From assembly GCF_002879855.1 (NCBI RefSeq), contig NZ_PNYB01000036.1, positions 1-46,045 on the forward strand: a DNA stretch of 46,045 bases, in the 5' to 3' direction. Under the pieces are notes generated by a model. The model ran no database searches and was not told the origin of the DNA. It saw nothing but the letters and a program-made list of their open reading frames with translations. A program made the position numbers and the translations under genes. Positions 1-8,532 of this stretch are shown one piece after another; position 1 is the first letter of the stretch; each line of letters starts with the position of its first letter. Origin of the DNA: Trinickia soli. Its GTDB lineage: Bacteria; Pseudomonadota; Gammaproteobacteria; Burkholderiales; Burkholderiaceae.

Positions 1-179
1 ATACGAGCGAGAAAGCGGTCATCGCCATGAACGACATCGGCCGCGTGGCGTTGACGCTGCAAAAGCCGATCGTTTGCGATACCTACGACGCGCATGCGGC
101 GACGGGTGCGTTCGTGTTGATCGATGAATCTACGCATCACACCGTCGCAGCCGGCATGATTCGCGCATTATATGCATAA
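1..179 (+). CDS. cysN: Sulfate adenylyltransferase subunit 1, C-terminal end (partial)
   Basis: The reading frame that enters the window at base 3 runs 58 codons to TAA at 177-179. Its peptide has AMNDIGRVALTLQKPIVCD followed by ATGAFVLIDE and TVAAGMI, the typical end of the GTP-binding large subunit of ATP sulfurylase (assimilatory sulfate activation, cytoplasmic). These motifs sit in the last beta-barrel domain; the GTPase domain lies outside the window. No further gene follows on this strand before the porin, so this is probably the last gene of a cys operon. The identification rests on motif recall from a short fragment. Confidence 0.75.
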   Translation, partial: TSEKAVIAMNDIGRVALTLQKPIVCDTYDAHAATGAFVLIDESTHHTVAAGMIRALYA

Positions 180-324
180 ATCTATTGTTGAATCAGCAAT
201 AATGTTTGTTAACAAAATGCCACGTTAAACAAAAAGTTCATAAAAGCTCAATGGAAATCGGCAAGAATTCGCCCCGGCGCTAAAGGGGCCGCTTTCCAAT
301 TCACAAACGGACCACTCAATTCAA
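180..324 (+). promoter_or_regulatory. AT-rich porin upstream region with a 12-bp palindrome
   Basis: This stretch is clearly more AT-rich than its surroundings and lies directly in front of the porin. It contains a perfect 12-bp palindrome, TTTGTTAACAAA, at 205-216. It should hold the porin promoter, but I cannot fix -35 and -10 boxes with confidence. The palindrome may be a regulator site; that is inference. Confidence 0.4.
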
Positions 325-1506
325 ATGATGAACAAACGAATTCTCGTTGCTGCCGTGCTCGGCAGCATCGGCGTTGCAGCACATGCGCAAAGCAGCGTGA
401 CGCTTTACGGCCTGATCGACGCGGGCGTGAGCTATGTCAACAACAGCTCGTCGACGGTGACGGGCCACTCGAACTCGCTGACGAAGTACGACGACGGCGT
501 GGCACAAGGCAGCCGTTGGGGCTTGAAGGGCAGCGAAGATCTCGGCAATGGCCTGAAAGCGATTTTCACGTTGGAAAACGGCTTCAACAGCGGCAATGGC
601 ACGCTGAGCCAGAACAATCGTGAATTCGGCCGCCAGGCTTTTGTCGGCTTGACGCAGGCCGGCACGGGCTCGGTTACGTTCGGCCGTCAATACTCGCTGT
701 CGACCGACGTGCTTGCCAATTACACGACCGGTGGCAATACGGTCGCCGGCAACTACGCGTTCCACATCAACGACATCGATCAACTGACGTCGAGCCGCAT
801 CGACAATTCGGTCAAGTTCACGAGCGCGAACTTCGCGGGCGTGACGTTCGGCGCGTTGTACGGCTTCTCGAATCACGCCGGCGCATTTGCCGGTGCGCCG
901 ACGACGGGCACGGGCGCAGCGGCCGTCGCCGGTTCGGCACGCACGTACAGCTTCGGCTTGAACTATGCAGCAGGCCCGTTCGGCGTGGGCGCAGCCTACA
1001 CCGACATCCGTTTCCCGTCGCAACAAGCAGGGATCAGCACGGGCATTTCGAACGCCGTGTTCCCCGCGGCCAACATCAAGGAATTGCGCACGTTCGGTTT
1101 GGGCGGCCGCTACCTGATGGGGCCGGCGACGTTCTGGGCACTGTGGACGAACACGCGTCTCGTGCAACTGCCGGGCACGGGCTCGTCGAACCTCGTGTTC
1201 AACGCCTATGAAGCTGGTGCGAAGTACGCCGTTACGCCCGCCTTCACGGCTGGCCTGGGCTACACGTACATGAACCTGAGCGACGCGGCGAAGGGCCACT
1301 TCAACCAGGTCGATCTGAGCCTCGACTACGCACTCAGCAAGCGCACCGACGTGTACGTGCTCGGCATCTACCAGAAGGCCTCGGGCAATAACAACGGCAC
1401 GGCGCTGCAAGCGCAGATCGGCGATTCGACGGGCTTCTTCGGTACGTCGGGCGTCGACTCGCAGCAGCAGGTCGCCGCTCGCGTGGGCATTCGTCACAAG
1501 TTCTGA
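325..1506 (+). CDS. Gram-negative trimeric porin (OmpC-like)
   Basis: A 393-residue outer-membrane porin that lets small hydrophilic solutes diffuse across the outer membrane. It starts with a signal peptide (MMNKRILVAAVLGSIGVAAHAQ), followed at once by SSVTLYGLIDAGVSYV, the usual first strand of Burkholderia porins. Further family features are GSRWGLKGSEDLGNGLKAIF, GRQAFVGL, FGRQYS, many alternating beta strands and the terminal aromatic motif VGIRHKF ending in Phe, which the BAM machinery recognises. The length fits a 16-stranded porin. Start: ATG at 325 or the next codon. It is transcribed alone between an AT-rich leader and a strong terminator. Substrate preference cannot be read from the sequence. 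Confidence 0.95.
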   Translation: MMNKRILVAAVLGSIGVAAHAQSSVTLYGLIDAGVSYVNNSSSTVTGHSNSLTKYDDGVAQGSRWGLKGSEDLGNGLKAIFTLENGFNSGNGTLSQNNREFGRQAFVGLTQAGTGSVTFGRQYSLSTDVLANYTTGGNTVAGNYAFHINDIDQLTSSRIDNSVKFTSANFAGVTFGALYGFSNHAGAFAGAPTTGTGAAAVAGSARTYSFGLNYAAGPFGVGAAYTDIRFPSQQAGISTGISNAVFPAANIKELRTFGLGGRYLMGPATFWALWTNTRLVQLPGTGSSNLVFNAYEAGAKYAVTPAFTAGLGYTYMNLSDAAKGHFNQVDLSLDYALSKRTDVYVLGIYQKASGNNNGTALQAQIGDSTGFFGTSGVDSQQQVAARVGIRHKF

Positions 1507-1546
1507 TCGAACCGGACAGGCGGCCTTGCGCCGCCCTACAGTCTGA

Positions 1547-1586
1547 TAAAAAAGGGCGCTCCGTTGTTTCGAGCGCCCCTTTTTTT
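1547..1586. terminator. Bidirectional rho-independent terminator
   Basis: GGGCGCTC at 1554-1561 pairs perfectly with GAGCGCCC at 1571-1578 around a 9-nt loop. A T-run follows (1580-1586) and an A-run precedes it (from about 1547), so it can end transcription from the porin on the left and from the small lipoprotein gene on the right. Confidence 0.9.
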
Positions 1587-1600
1587 GCAACCGTCAGTCG

Positions 1601-1792
1601 CTATTTGCCGAGTTCGTAGCCCACCACCCCGCCTGCGACGGCCCCACCGACGGTCCCGAGCGTGCTGCCGTGCGTCAGCTTGTTGCCCGCGTAGCCGCCC
1701 ACGGCGGCACCACCCAGCGTGCAGCCGGACACGAGCGCAACGGTGACGGTTGCAACCGCTCCGACGAACTTCAGTCGTCCCAATCGCTTCAT
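1601..1792 (-). CDS. Small glycine-zipper outer-membrane lipoprotein (OsmB/SlyB-like)
   Basis: A 63-residue protein with a signal peptide ending in a lipobox (LVSGC, Cys24), so it should be lipidated and anchored in the envelope. The mature part is a glycine zipper: GGAAVGGYAGNKLTH, then GTVGGAVAGGVVGYELGK, two small glycine-spaced helical hairpin segments typical of the glycine-zipper 2TM family. Related small lipoproteins are often induced by osmotic or envelope stress; whether this one is cannot be seen. It converges on the porin through a shared terminator. Confidence 0.8.
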   Translation of the reverse strand: MKRLGRLKFVGAVATVTVALVSGCTLGGAAVGGYAGNKLTHGSTLGTVGGAVAGGVVGYELGK

Positions 1793-1860
1793 GATCGCCT
1801 CCCGGTTACGGAAATCGCTTATGAACGATCATGCAAACTTCGTGCCGACGCCCCGCTTCG

Positions 1861-2685
1861 TCAAACCGTGCGTCGCGCCACCTGATTCAACCCGGGGAAG
1901 TCGAGGATTTCCACCTCCTTGCCGCGCACCTTGATCAGCCCTTGCTTCTGAAACCGCGACAGCGTGCGGCTGACTGTTTCGAGCTTGAGCCCGAGAAAGC
2001 TGCCGGTCTCCTCGCGCGTCATGCGCAGACCGAACGCATTGGGCGAGTAGGCGCGTGCCTGCCAGCGGCTCGACAGGTCGAGCAGAAACGCAGCGACGCG
2101 TTCGTCCGCCGTCATCGTGCCGAGCAGGATCAGCGCATTGCTTTCGCGCACGAGGTCGGCGCTCAGCATGCGAAAGACGTTGTGCTGCACCGCTTTGACT
2201 TCGCGGCTCAGCAGTTCGAGCAGATCGAACGGCATGACGCAGACGCTGCTGTCCTCCAGCGCCACGACATCGCTCGCGTAATGGTCGGTTGCGATGCCGT
2301 CGGCGCCCAGCAGTTCACCCGAGACATAGAAGCCCGTCACCTGTTCGCGCCCGTCGGCCAGCAGCGTCACCTTCTTGTAGGAGCCCGTGCGGACGGCATA
2401 CAGATTGCTGAACGCATCACCGGCACGGTAGAGCGCCACGCCCTTCTTCACATGGCGATACCCGAGGATCAGATCGTCCATTTGCCGCGAGCAGGACAGC
2501 TCATCGGGGTTGACCGCGCACACGGTGCGCAGTGAGCAGCTCTTGCAGGAGGAAGCGGCGCCGCGCATCGCTGCCGAACGTCTCGCCGCTCCGACGCCTT
2601 CGACCGCTGCGGAGCGCACCGAAACCGGCGGAAGGCCTGGGTGGGCCACGTCACGCGTGCTGGCTCGTTCGCTGGCACCGAGCAT
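1861..2685 (-). CDS. fnr: FNR-type oxygen-sensing transcriptional regulator
   Basis: A 274-residue Crp/Fnr-family activator. The N-terminal region has the cysteine set CKSCSLRTVC and a fourth Cys in DSSVCVMPF, matching the spacing of the oxygen-labile [4Fe-4S] cluster of E. coli FNR. Then come the cyclic-nucleotide-like beta barrel (VALYRAGDAFSNLYAVRTGS) and a C-terminal helix-turn-helix with ETVSRTLSRFQKQGLI, whose recognition helix E..SR reads TTGAN-type half sites. The ATG at 2685 was chosen because AAGGAG sits 7 nt before it; a longer frame upstream has no such site. The first about 50 residues before the cysteines are poorly conserved-looking. It probably drives the boxes in front of the cytochrome, hemN, nitronate monooxygenase and nrdD genes. 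Confidence 0.9.
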   Translation of the reverse strand: MLGASERASTRDVAHPGLPPVSVRSAAVEGVGAARRSAAMRGAASSCKSCSLRTVCAVNPDELSCSRQMDDLILGYRHVKKGVALYRAGDAFSNLYAVRTGSYKKVTLLADGREQVTGFYVSGELLGADGIATDHYASDVVALEDSSVCVMPFDLLELLSREVKAVQHNVFRMLSADLVRESNALILLGTMTADERVAAFLLDLSSRWQARAYSPNAFGLRMTREETGSFLGLKLETVSRTLSRFQKQGLIKVRGKEVEILDFPGLNQVARRTV

Positions 2686-2985
2686 GTTCTTTCTCCTTTT
2701 CAACGATAAACACCGGGCGCCCGACTGCCTGCTTCGCAGCCGCGCTGCCGATTGGGGCCGACCGCGAGTGTCGCTCGTCGACATATAAGGGGACTATCGT
2801 CTTTCGACGAGAGTCGTGTCGGCGAGCGCGCACGCGCTGTCAGCGAATTCCTACGACACGCGACCATCGAGCGCGGCAACGCCCGTGGTTCCCAGCTTCT
2901 TGCGGTATTGCGCATTTGTCACGCTCGAGCGGCGCGACGAACCGCCGCATCGGTCGTGCGCAGCATGTGGCTTTGTCACGCGGAC

Positions 2986-2999
2986 GTGATCCAGGTCAA
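2986..2999 (-). promoter_or_regulatory. FNR/DNR box in the 565-bp fnr-cytochrome intergenic region
   Basis: On the minus strand this reads TTGAC-CTGG-ATCAC, 8 of 10 positions of the FNR consensus TTGAT-N4-ATCAA. It lies between the divergent fnr gene (start 2685) and the cytochrome/oxidase operon (start 3251). A centre at 2992 would place an activated rightward start near 3034. The rest of 2686-3250 holds no gene that I can support. Confidence 0.55.
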
Positions 3000-3250
3000 C
3001 CCGCGCGGTGCAATCGGATGTTCCAATCGTCAGGTTTGGCGGTCGATTCGAAACAGGAGGCATGGCGCCGGGTTTCGAGTGCGCCTTCTCGGGTGACAGA
3101 CAGTGCTTTCGTTTTCGTCTGCATTGATTAGAATCGCAAGCACAGCCAGAGAAGATGCATTGCCGTTTCGGTCCGCACCGCTGCGAGGCTTGAGCCATAG
3201 CACCCGCGGGCGGCCCGCATATCGTTGGGGTTCCCGGAGACGATGACGTG

Positions 3251-3958
3251 ATGCTGAGAAGAAGAATTGCTGCTGTTGTCCTCACGGGCCTTGTCGCTGT
3301 GGTCGCTCATGCGCAAGGTGCGCAGACCGGGCGAGCGCCCGATACGATGCAGGCGCGCGTGCTGGCCTGCGCCGCCTGCCATGGGGCGCATGGCGAAGGC
3401 ACTGACAATGATTACTTTCCACGGCTGGCGGGCAAACCGGCAGGGTATCTCTACAACCAGCTGATCGCATTCCGTGACGGGAGGCGGCAGTACCCGCCGA
3501 TGAACTATCTGCTCGCCTATCTGCCCGATGCCTACCTGCATCGAATCGCAGAATATTTCGCAGGCGAACGCCCGCCCTACCCCGTTGCGTCGACGCCGGC
3601 CATATCGGCCACCTTGCTCGCACGCGGCCAGCAGCTCGCGAAGGTGGGCGACCCGTCGCAGAAGATTCCGGCATGCGTGTCGTGCCACGGCGCGGCGCTG
3701 ACCGGTATGGAGCCCGCGATTCCGGGGCTGCTCGGCCTGCATGCCGACTACATCAGTGCGCAATTGGGCGCTTGGCGCTACGGCACGCGCAAGTCGTACG
3801 CGCCCGATTGCATGCATGAGGTCGCTTCGCGTTTGACGAACGACGACATCACGGCGGTCGCGGCGTGGCTCGCGGCATCGCCGGGTCCGGCCAATCCCGC
3901 TTTCGCTCCCGCGGGAAGCCTGAAGATGCCGCTGCGTTGCGGCAGCGAACCGCAATGA
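3251..3958 (+). CDS. Periplasmic di-haem cytochrome c (c4-like)
   Basis: A 235-residue secreted cytochrome. The signal peptide is MLRRRIAAVVLTGLVAVVAHAQ, and two haem-attachment motifs, CAACH and CVSCH, define two class I cytochrome domains in the cytochrome c4 / c553 style. Candidate axial methionines are in QYPPMNY and in the C-terminal domain. ATG 3251 is preferred over a GTG one codon upstream; GGAGA lies before it. The stop overlaps the start of the next cytochrome (ATGA at 3955-3958), showing translational coupling. In this operon it most likely shuttles electrons to the B-type oxidase encoded downstream. Confidence 0.85.
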   Translation: MLRRRIAAVVLTGLVAVVAHAQGAQTGRAPDTMQARVLACAACHGAHGEGTDNDYFPRLAGKPAGYLYNQLIAFRDGRRQYPPMNYLLAYLPDAYLHRIAEYFAGERPPYPVASTPAISATLLARGQQLAKVGDPSQKIPACVSCHGAALTGMEPAIPGLLGLHADYISAQLGAWRYGTRKSYAPDCMHEVASRLTNDDITAVAAWLAASPGPANPAFAPAGSLKMPLRCGSEPQ

Positions 3959-5247
3959 CGGAGTCTTTCGTGCCACACATCCTTTCTTTCTCGCGCTCGC
4001 TTGCTCGCGTCGGCGCGGGCCTCGTACTTGCCGCCACGACCGCAGTCGCCTTTGCGCAAGGCCCTTCGGGCGCATCGGCCGACGTCATCAAGCGCGGCGA
4101 ATATCTGGCGCGCGCCGGCGACTGCGTCGCCTGCCATACGCAACCGGGCGAGAAGTTGTTCGCGGGCGGCCGAGCGATGCCGACGCCGTTCGGCACGCTC
4201 TATTCGCCGAACATCACGTTCGACAAGGAGACCGGCATCGGCCAATGGAGCGCAGACGAGTTCTATCGAATGATGCACACGGGACGCTCGCGCGACGGCG
4301 CGTTGCTCTATCCCGCGATGCCTTATGGCGCCTACACGAAAGTGACACGCGTCGATTCGGATGCCATCTTTGCGTACCTGCGTTCGGTGCCGCCCGTGCA
4401 CCAGCCGAACCGGCCGCACGAAATGCGCTTCCCATACAACAACCGCGAGCTGCTGCTTGGCTGGCGCACCCTCTACTTCCGCGAAGGCGAATACCAGGCG
4501 GATCCCACGCGCTCGGTCGAATGGAATCGCGGCGCGTACCTCGTGCAAGGTCTCGGCCATTGCTCGATGTGTCACACGGCGATCAATGCGCTTGGCGGTA
4601 GTTCGGAGTCCAAAGCATTCGAAGGCGGTTTGATTCCGATGCAGGATTGGTACGCTCCGTCGCTGACGTCGAACAAGGAAGCGGGCCTCGGCGATTGGAG
4701 CATCGAGGACATTTCCGACCTGCTGCAAAAAGGCGTGGCCAAACGCGGAGCCGTGTATGGTCCGATGGCGGAAGTCGTCTACGACAGCCTGCAGTACCTG
4801 TCGGACGACGACGTTCGCGCGATGGCCGTTTATTTGAAGTCGCTGCCGCAGCACGGCGGTGAAAACGGTGCGAGCGCCAAGAGCGCAATGTCGGGCGAAG
4901 AGCGCGAGTTGCTCGTCCGTCTGGGTGCGAAGATCTACGACGCGCAATGCGCCACGTGCCACGGCAAGCGCGGCGAGGGCAAGCTGCCCGATTTTCCGCC
5001 GCTCGCGAACAATCAATCGATCCAAATGACCTCGGCCGTCAATCCGATCCGCATGGTGCTCAACGGCGGTTACGCGCCGGGCACGTTCAAGAATCCCTCG
5101 CCCTACGGCATGCCGCCGTTCGCGCAGTCGCTGTCGGATGAGGAAGTCGCGGCCGTCGTCACGTTCATTCGCACGGCATGGGGCAATCGCGGTACGCCGG
5201 TGACGGCCAAGGATGCCAATGCGTTGCGCTCGGCGCCCCTTTACTGA
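3955..5247 (+). CDS. Tri-haem c-type cytochrome (dehydrogenase cytochrome-subunit family)
   Basis: A 430-residue protein with an N-terminal membrane/signal segment (VGAGLVLAATTAVAFAQ) and three haem motifs: CVACH near residue 60, CSMCH in the middle and CATCH in the last third. Three-domain cytochromes of this build are the electron-carrying subunit of membrane alcohol, aldehyde or gluconate dehydrogenases, with motifs such as GRAMPTPFGTLYSPNIT and GMPPFAQSLSDEEVAAVVTFIR. No dehydrogenase catalytic subunit is encoded beside it. Here it sits between a di-haem cytochrome (4-nt overlap) and oxidase genes, so it may feed electrons directly to the oxidase. The ATG at 3955 was chosen because of the coupling overlap. 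Confidence 0.85.
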   Translation: MTESFVPHILSFSRSLARVGAGLVLAATTAVAFAQGPSGASADVIKRGEYLARAGDCVACHTQPGEKLFAGGRAMPTPFGTLYSPNITFDKETGIGQWSADEFYRMMHTGRSRDGALLYPAMPYGAYTKVTRVDSDAIFAYLRSVPPVHQPNRPHEMRFPYNNRELLLGWRTLYFREGEYQADPTRSVEWNRGAYLVQGLGHCSMCHTAINALGGSSESKAFEGGLIPMQDWYAPSLTSNKEAGLGDWSIEDISDLLQKGVAKRGAVYGPMAEVVYDSLQYLSDDDVRAMAVYLKSLPQHGGENGASAKSAMSGEERELLVRLGAKIYDAQCATCHGKRGEGKLPDFPPLANNQSIQMTSAVNPIRMVLNGGYAPGTFKNPSPYGMPPFAQSLSDEEVAAVVTFIRTAWGNRGTPVTAKDANALRSAPLY

Positions 5248-5259
5248 ATCGAGAACGCC

Positions 5260-5454
5260 ATGAATCCAAACAACGAGGCGCGCGCGGGCGCCGGGGATCG
5301 ACAGCAAGCAGAGGAGGACGCGCGCGTGGACGAAATCGTCCGCTCGGGACCGGCGGGCGCCATCGCCGTGGCCGGTATCGCCACGGCAATCGTGGTGGCG
5401 CTCTGGTTTGCCTTCTATTTCCTGGTCTTTTTGCCGCGCGGCGTCATTCACTGA
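5260..5454 (+). CDS. Small single-helix membrane protein, probable oxidase accessory subunit
   Basis: A 64-residue protein: a charged, disordered N-terminus (many Glu, Arg, Asp), then one transmembrane helix (AIAVAGIATAIVVALWFAFY) and a short tail FLPRGVIH. It begins 12 nt after the tri-haem cytochrome and ends 9 nt before subunit II. Its place in the operon resembles the one-helix IIa-type subunits of B-type (ba3) oxidases, but no residue proves this. Confidence 0.6.
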   Translation: MNPNNEARAGAGDRQQAEEDARVDEIVRSGPAGAIAVAGIATAIVVALWFAFYFLVFLPRGVIH

Positions 5455-5463
5455 GCGAGCGAC

Positions 5464-6033
5464 ATGTCGAACATTCCTTCTTCCAGCCACGCCGAAGGCG
5501 CAGCGGTCGCCGCACGCGTCGAGCGCAAGTGGGCGGCCGTCGCCGTCGCCATCATCGTCCTGCTCGTGGCGATGGTGGTCTTCACGGGCCTGCACTGGGC
5601 CATGATGCCGCCCTCGCGCGTCGAAACGATCGATCCGACGACGCTGCACGTATCGGGCGAATTCATCGAGAGCAACCTCGGCAGCGCGGCCGAGACCGAC
5701 GGCTCGGTCACCGTGCGCATCGTGGCCCAGCAATACTCGTTCACGCCGCAATGCATCGTCGTGCCGGCGAACACGCCCATCACGTTTCGCGTGACGAGCG
5801 CCGACGTCGTGCATGGCTTTCTCATCGCCGATACGAACATCAATTCCATGGTCGAGCCAGGGTATATCTCGACCTTCAAAACGAGCTTTCCCGAAAGCGG
5901 CGATCACCTCATGCCGTGCCATGAATACTGCGGCACCGGTCATGAAGGCATGTGGGCGCACGTGAAGGTGCTCGATCGCGCCGCATTCGACAAGCTCGCG
6001 GCCAACGCGCGGAGGCTTAGCTGTGCTCAATAA
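5464..6033 (+). CDS. Haem-copper oxidase subunit II (CuA protein)
   Basis: A 189-residue subunit with one N-terminal transmembrane helix (about 22-44) and a periplasmic cupredoxin domain. All CuA ligands are present: His117 (VVHGF), then Cys152, Glu154, Cys156, His160 and Met163 in PCHEYCGTGHEGMWA. It receives electrons from cytochrome c and passes them to subunit I. The single membrane helix and short length are typical of B-type (ba3-like) oxidases rather than aa3 enzymes, whose subunit II has two helices. Its stop lies inside the first codons of subunit I (11-nt overlap). Confidence 0.92.
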   Translation: MSNIPSSSHAEGAAVAARVERKWAAVAVAIIVLLVAMVVFTGLHWAMMPPSRVETIDPTTLHVSGEFIESNLGSAAETDGSVTVRIVAQQYSFTPQCIVVPANTPITFRVTSADVVHGFLIADTNINSMVEPGYISTFKTSFPESGDHLMPCHEYCGTGHEGMWAHVKVLDRAAFDKLAANARRLSCAQ

Positions 6034-7648
6034 CAAACGACTCGTACTCGCACACTTCTGGTTCGCCTTCGCCACCTTCGGCGTTGCCGTGTTGCTCGGC
6101 GCATGGCAGATGTACGTGCGCAGTCCCATGCATGCGTGGCTCGGGCAGCCCGAGCTCTACTACCGTTCCGTGACGGCGCACGGCTCCGTCATGGGCTACG
6201 TGTTCCCGACGTTGATTGCGATGGGCTTCGGCTACGCGATCAGCGAACTCTCGCTCGAGCAGCCGCTCGTCGGTACGCGCTGGGCGTGGCTCGGGTGGTG
6301 GCTCGTCGCGGTCGGCTCGGTCATGGCGATCATTCCCGTCGCGCTCGGTCGCGCTTCGGTGCTGTACACGTTCTACCCGCCGATGATCGGCAACGCGTTC
6401 TACTACATTGGCGTCGTGCTCGTCGTCGTCGGATCGTGGATCTGGGTGGCGCTGATGTCGATCAATCTTCGCACCTGGAAGCGCGCGCATCCGGGCAAGC
6501 CCGTGCCGCTGCCGATGTTTGCCAACGTCGCCGGCTCATATCTGTGGGCCTGGACGGCCGTGGGCGCCGCCATCGAGATCCTGTTCCAGATCCTGCCCGT
6601 TGCGCTGGGTCTGAAGACGACGATCGATTCGGGCCTCGCGCGCGTGTTCTTTTCGTGGACCCTGCATGCGATCGTCTACTTCTGGCTGATGCCGGCCTAT
6701 ATCGCCTACTACACGCTCGTGCCGCGCGCGGTCGGCGGCCGCCTGTACAGCGATGCGATGGCGCGCATCTCGTTCATCCTGTTCCTCGTCGTCGCGATGC
6801 CGATCGGCATCCACCACTTGTTCGCCGATCCGCAAGTCGGATCGGGCTTCAAGTTCCTGCAGTCGGTGTTCACCGCGCTCGTGTCGGTGCCGACGTTGCT
6901 GACGGTGTTCACGATCTGCGCATCGGTCGAAATCGCGGGGCGGCTGCGCGGCGGACGCGGGCCGTTCGGTTGGCTGCGCGCCCTGCCCTGGCACGAACCG
7001 ATGATGCTGGCCGTCGCCTTCTCGTTCGTCATGCTCGGGTTCGGCGGCGCGGGCGGGCTCATCAACATGAGCTATCAGCTCGACTCGACGATCCATAACA
7101 CGCAGTGGATCACGGGCCACTTCCACCTGATCTTCGGCGGCGCCATCGTCATCATGTACTTTGCGATCGCCTACGATCTCTGGCCGCACTTGACGGGCCG
7201 CATGCTCACGAGCGTCAAGCTCATGCGCTGGCAACTGTGGCTCTGGTTCATCGGCATGATCGTGACGACGTTCCCCTGGCACTACGCCGGCATTCTCGGC
7301 ATGCCGCGGCGCATGGCCTATTTCGACTACAGCAACCCTGCGATTGCGCCCGAGGCGATAACGGTCGACATGTCGCTCGTGGGTGCGCTGATACTCGTGG
7401 CATCGACCGTGCTGTTCTTTATCGTGCTCGCGCGCGGACACCGCTCACCCGCCTGCGCGCCGCAGAAGTTTACGTTCAGCACAGCCGTGCATCCCCCGGC
7501 GACGCTGCCCGTCGCACTGAACAGCTTCGGCTTGTGGATCGCGTTGATGATTGCGCTGACCGTCGTCAACTACGGCTATCCGATCGCGCAACTGCTGACG
7601 CTGAAGCAGACATCGGTGCCGGCCATCTATATGGGGGGCGCGCGATGA
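6023..7648 (+). CDS. B-type (ba3-like) haem-copper terminal oxidase subunit I
   Basis: A 541-residue polytopic protein that reduces oxygen to water and pumps protons. Seen: low-spin haem ligand His53 (TAHGSVMGY), CuB ligand His215 with Tyr219 in HAIVY (the position of the cross-linked His-Tyr pair), CuB pair His264-His265 (GIHHLF), and late helix haem ligands His366/His368 (TGHFHLIFGG). The A-type HPEVY motif is replaced by HAIVY, so the gating Glu of A-type enzymes is absent, as expected for a B-type enzyme. It starts with GTG at 6023, preceded by GGAGG, inside the end of subunit II. The next cytochrome overlaps its stop (ATGA). Confidence 0.92.
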   Translation: MLNNKRLVLAHFWFAFATFGVAVLLGAWQMYVRSPMHAWLGQPELYYRSVTAHGSVMGYVFPTLIAMGFGYAISELSLEQPLVGTRWAWLGWWLVAVGSVMAIIPVALGRASVLYTFYPPMIGNAFYYIGVVLVVVGSWIWVALMSINLRTWKRAHPGKPVPLPMFANVAGSYLWAWTAVGAAIEILFQILPVALGLKTTIDSGLARVFFSWTLHAIVYFWLMPAYIAYYTLVPRAVGGRLYSDAMARISFILFLVVAMPIGIHHLFADPQVGSGFKFLQSVFTALVSVPTLLTVFTICASVEIAGRLRGGRGPFGWLRALPWHEPMMLAVAFSFVMLGFGGAGGLINMSYQLDSTIHNTQWITGHFHLIFGGAIVIMYFAIAYDLWPHLTGRMLTSVKLMRWQLWLWFIGMIVTTFPWHYAGILGMPRRMAYFDYSNPAIAPEAITVDMSLVGALILVASTVLFFIVLARGHRSPACAPQKFTFSTAVHPPATLPVALNSFGLWIALMIALTVVNYGYPIAQLLTLKQTSVPAIYMGGAR

Positions 7649-8433
7649 GCACCGAACGTCTGTTCTCGCTGCGCAATCGATGGTTCACCGTCAGCGTCGG
7701 CCTGACGGCCGGCGTGGCCATCGTTTCGTTCTTGATCGGGTTCGTCTGGTTGCCTTCGGTCCAGACCGATTCGCAGTTCGCCGGCATCTGGAACGCTATC
7801 TGCAGCGCGGCCGGCGTTCCTCAGCAATGGCTCGTTTCGACGCCCGTGACCTCGCGCGTGAAGACGAGCGAGGTAGTCGTCACGCCGACCATGATGGCGC
7901 ACCCCGACGCGTTATCGATCGGCCGCGGCGCGACGCTCGCCTTGCGTTGCACGATGTGCCACGGCCCGCAAGGCATCAGCCAGGCGAATTCGCCGAATCT
8001 GGCTGGACAGTACGAAGCGGTGATCTACAAGCAGCTCAAGGATTTCCAGACGGGCGCGCGCAGCAACGCGGTGATGAGCCCGATGGTGCCGACGCTGTCG
8101 GATCAGGACATGCGCGACCTTGCCGCCTATTACGCGAGTCTGCCGAAGCCGTCGGGCAACCGTCCGGCGGGGCAACCGGTGCCGGCCATCGTCGCGACCG
8201 GTTCGCCGATGCGCAACATCGCACCGTGCGCCTCGTGCCACGGCGCGGCCGATCACAAGACGGGCACGCCTTGGCTCGAAGGCGAGCCGGTGGTCTATAT
8301 TCGTGCGCAGTTGCAAGCGTTCGCGGCGGGCGATCGCCACAACGACATCAACGAGCAGATGCGCAACGTGGCGCGCCAGATGACGCCGGCCGAAATCGAG
8401 GCCGCGGCGCGGTACTACGCGAATCAGCCGTAG
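7645..8433 (+). CDS. Membrane-anchored di-haem cytochrome c
   Basis: A 262-residue protein with an N-terminal transmembrane anchor (FTVSVGLTAGVAIVSFLIGF) and two haem motifs, CTMCH and CASCH, each in a c4-like domain (SPNLAGQYEAVIYKQLKDFQ; MSPMVPTLSDQDM offers an axial Met). Its ATG overlaps the oxidase subunit I stop (ATGA at 7645-7648), and it is the last gene of the operon. It is a good candidate for a tethered direct electron donor to the CuA site. Together with the two upstream cytochromes the operon encodes seven c-haems. Confidence 0.88.
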   Translation: MSTERLFSLRNRWFTVSVGLTAGVAIVSFLIGFVWLPSVQTDSQFAGIWNAICSAAGVPQQWLVSTPVTSRVKTSEVVVTPTMMAHPDALSIGRGATLALRCTMCHGPQGISQANSPNLAGQYEAVIYKQLKDFQTGARSNAVMSPMVPTLSDQDMRDLAAYYASLPKPSGNRPAGQPVPAIVATGSPMRNIAPCASCHGAADHKTGTPWLEGEPVVYIRAQLQAFAAGDRHNDINEQMRNVARQMTPAEIEAAARYYANQP

Positions 8434-8532
8434 GGCGCGAGCGGCGCAGACGGTCTGTTGCGACCGTTATGCGCCGCTCCCTATGCGTTGCGCCGCCGGT
8501 GCAGCCTGACCGATGATGCTTAGGACTACCGA

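Noticed and set aside
316-1590. 424-codon open frame antisense to the porin
   Set aside because: Arg/Ala-rich composition, no domain, and full overlap with an unmistakable porin gene.
3778-6129. Very long open frame on the minus strand (over 700 codons) across the cytochrome and oxidase genes
   Set aside because: It is antisense to genes with clear haem and CuA motifs, is extremely Arg/His/Asp-rich and has no domain; it is a by-product of high GC at third codon positions.
6536-7441. 301-codon open frame antisense to oxidase subunit I
   Set aside because: Composition is typical of an antisense shadow (many Arg, His, Asp, Glu); the opposite strand has all haem and CuB ligands.
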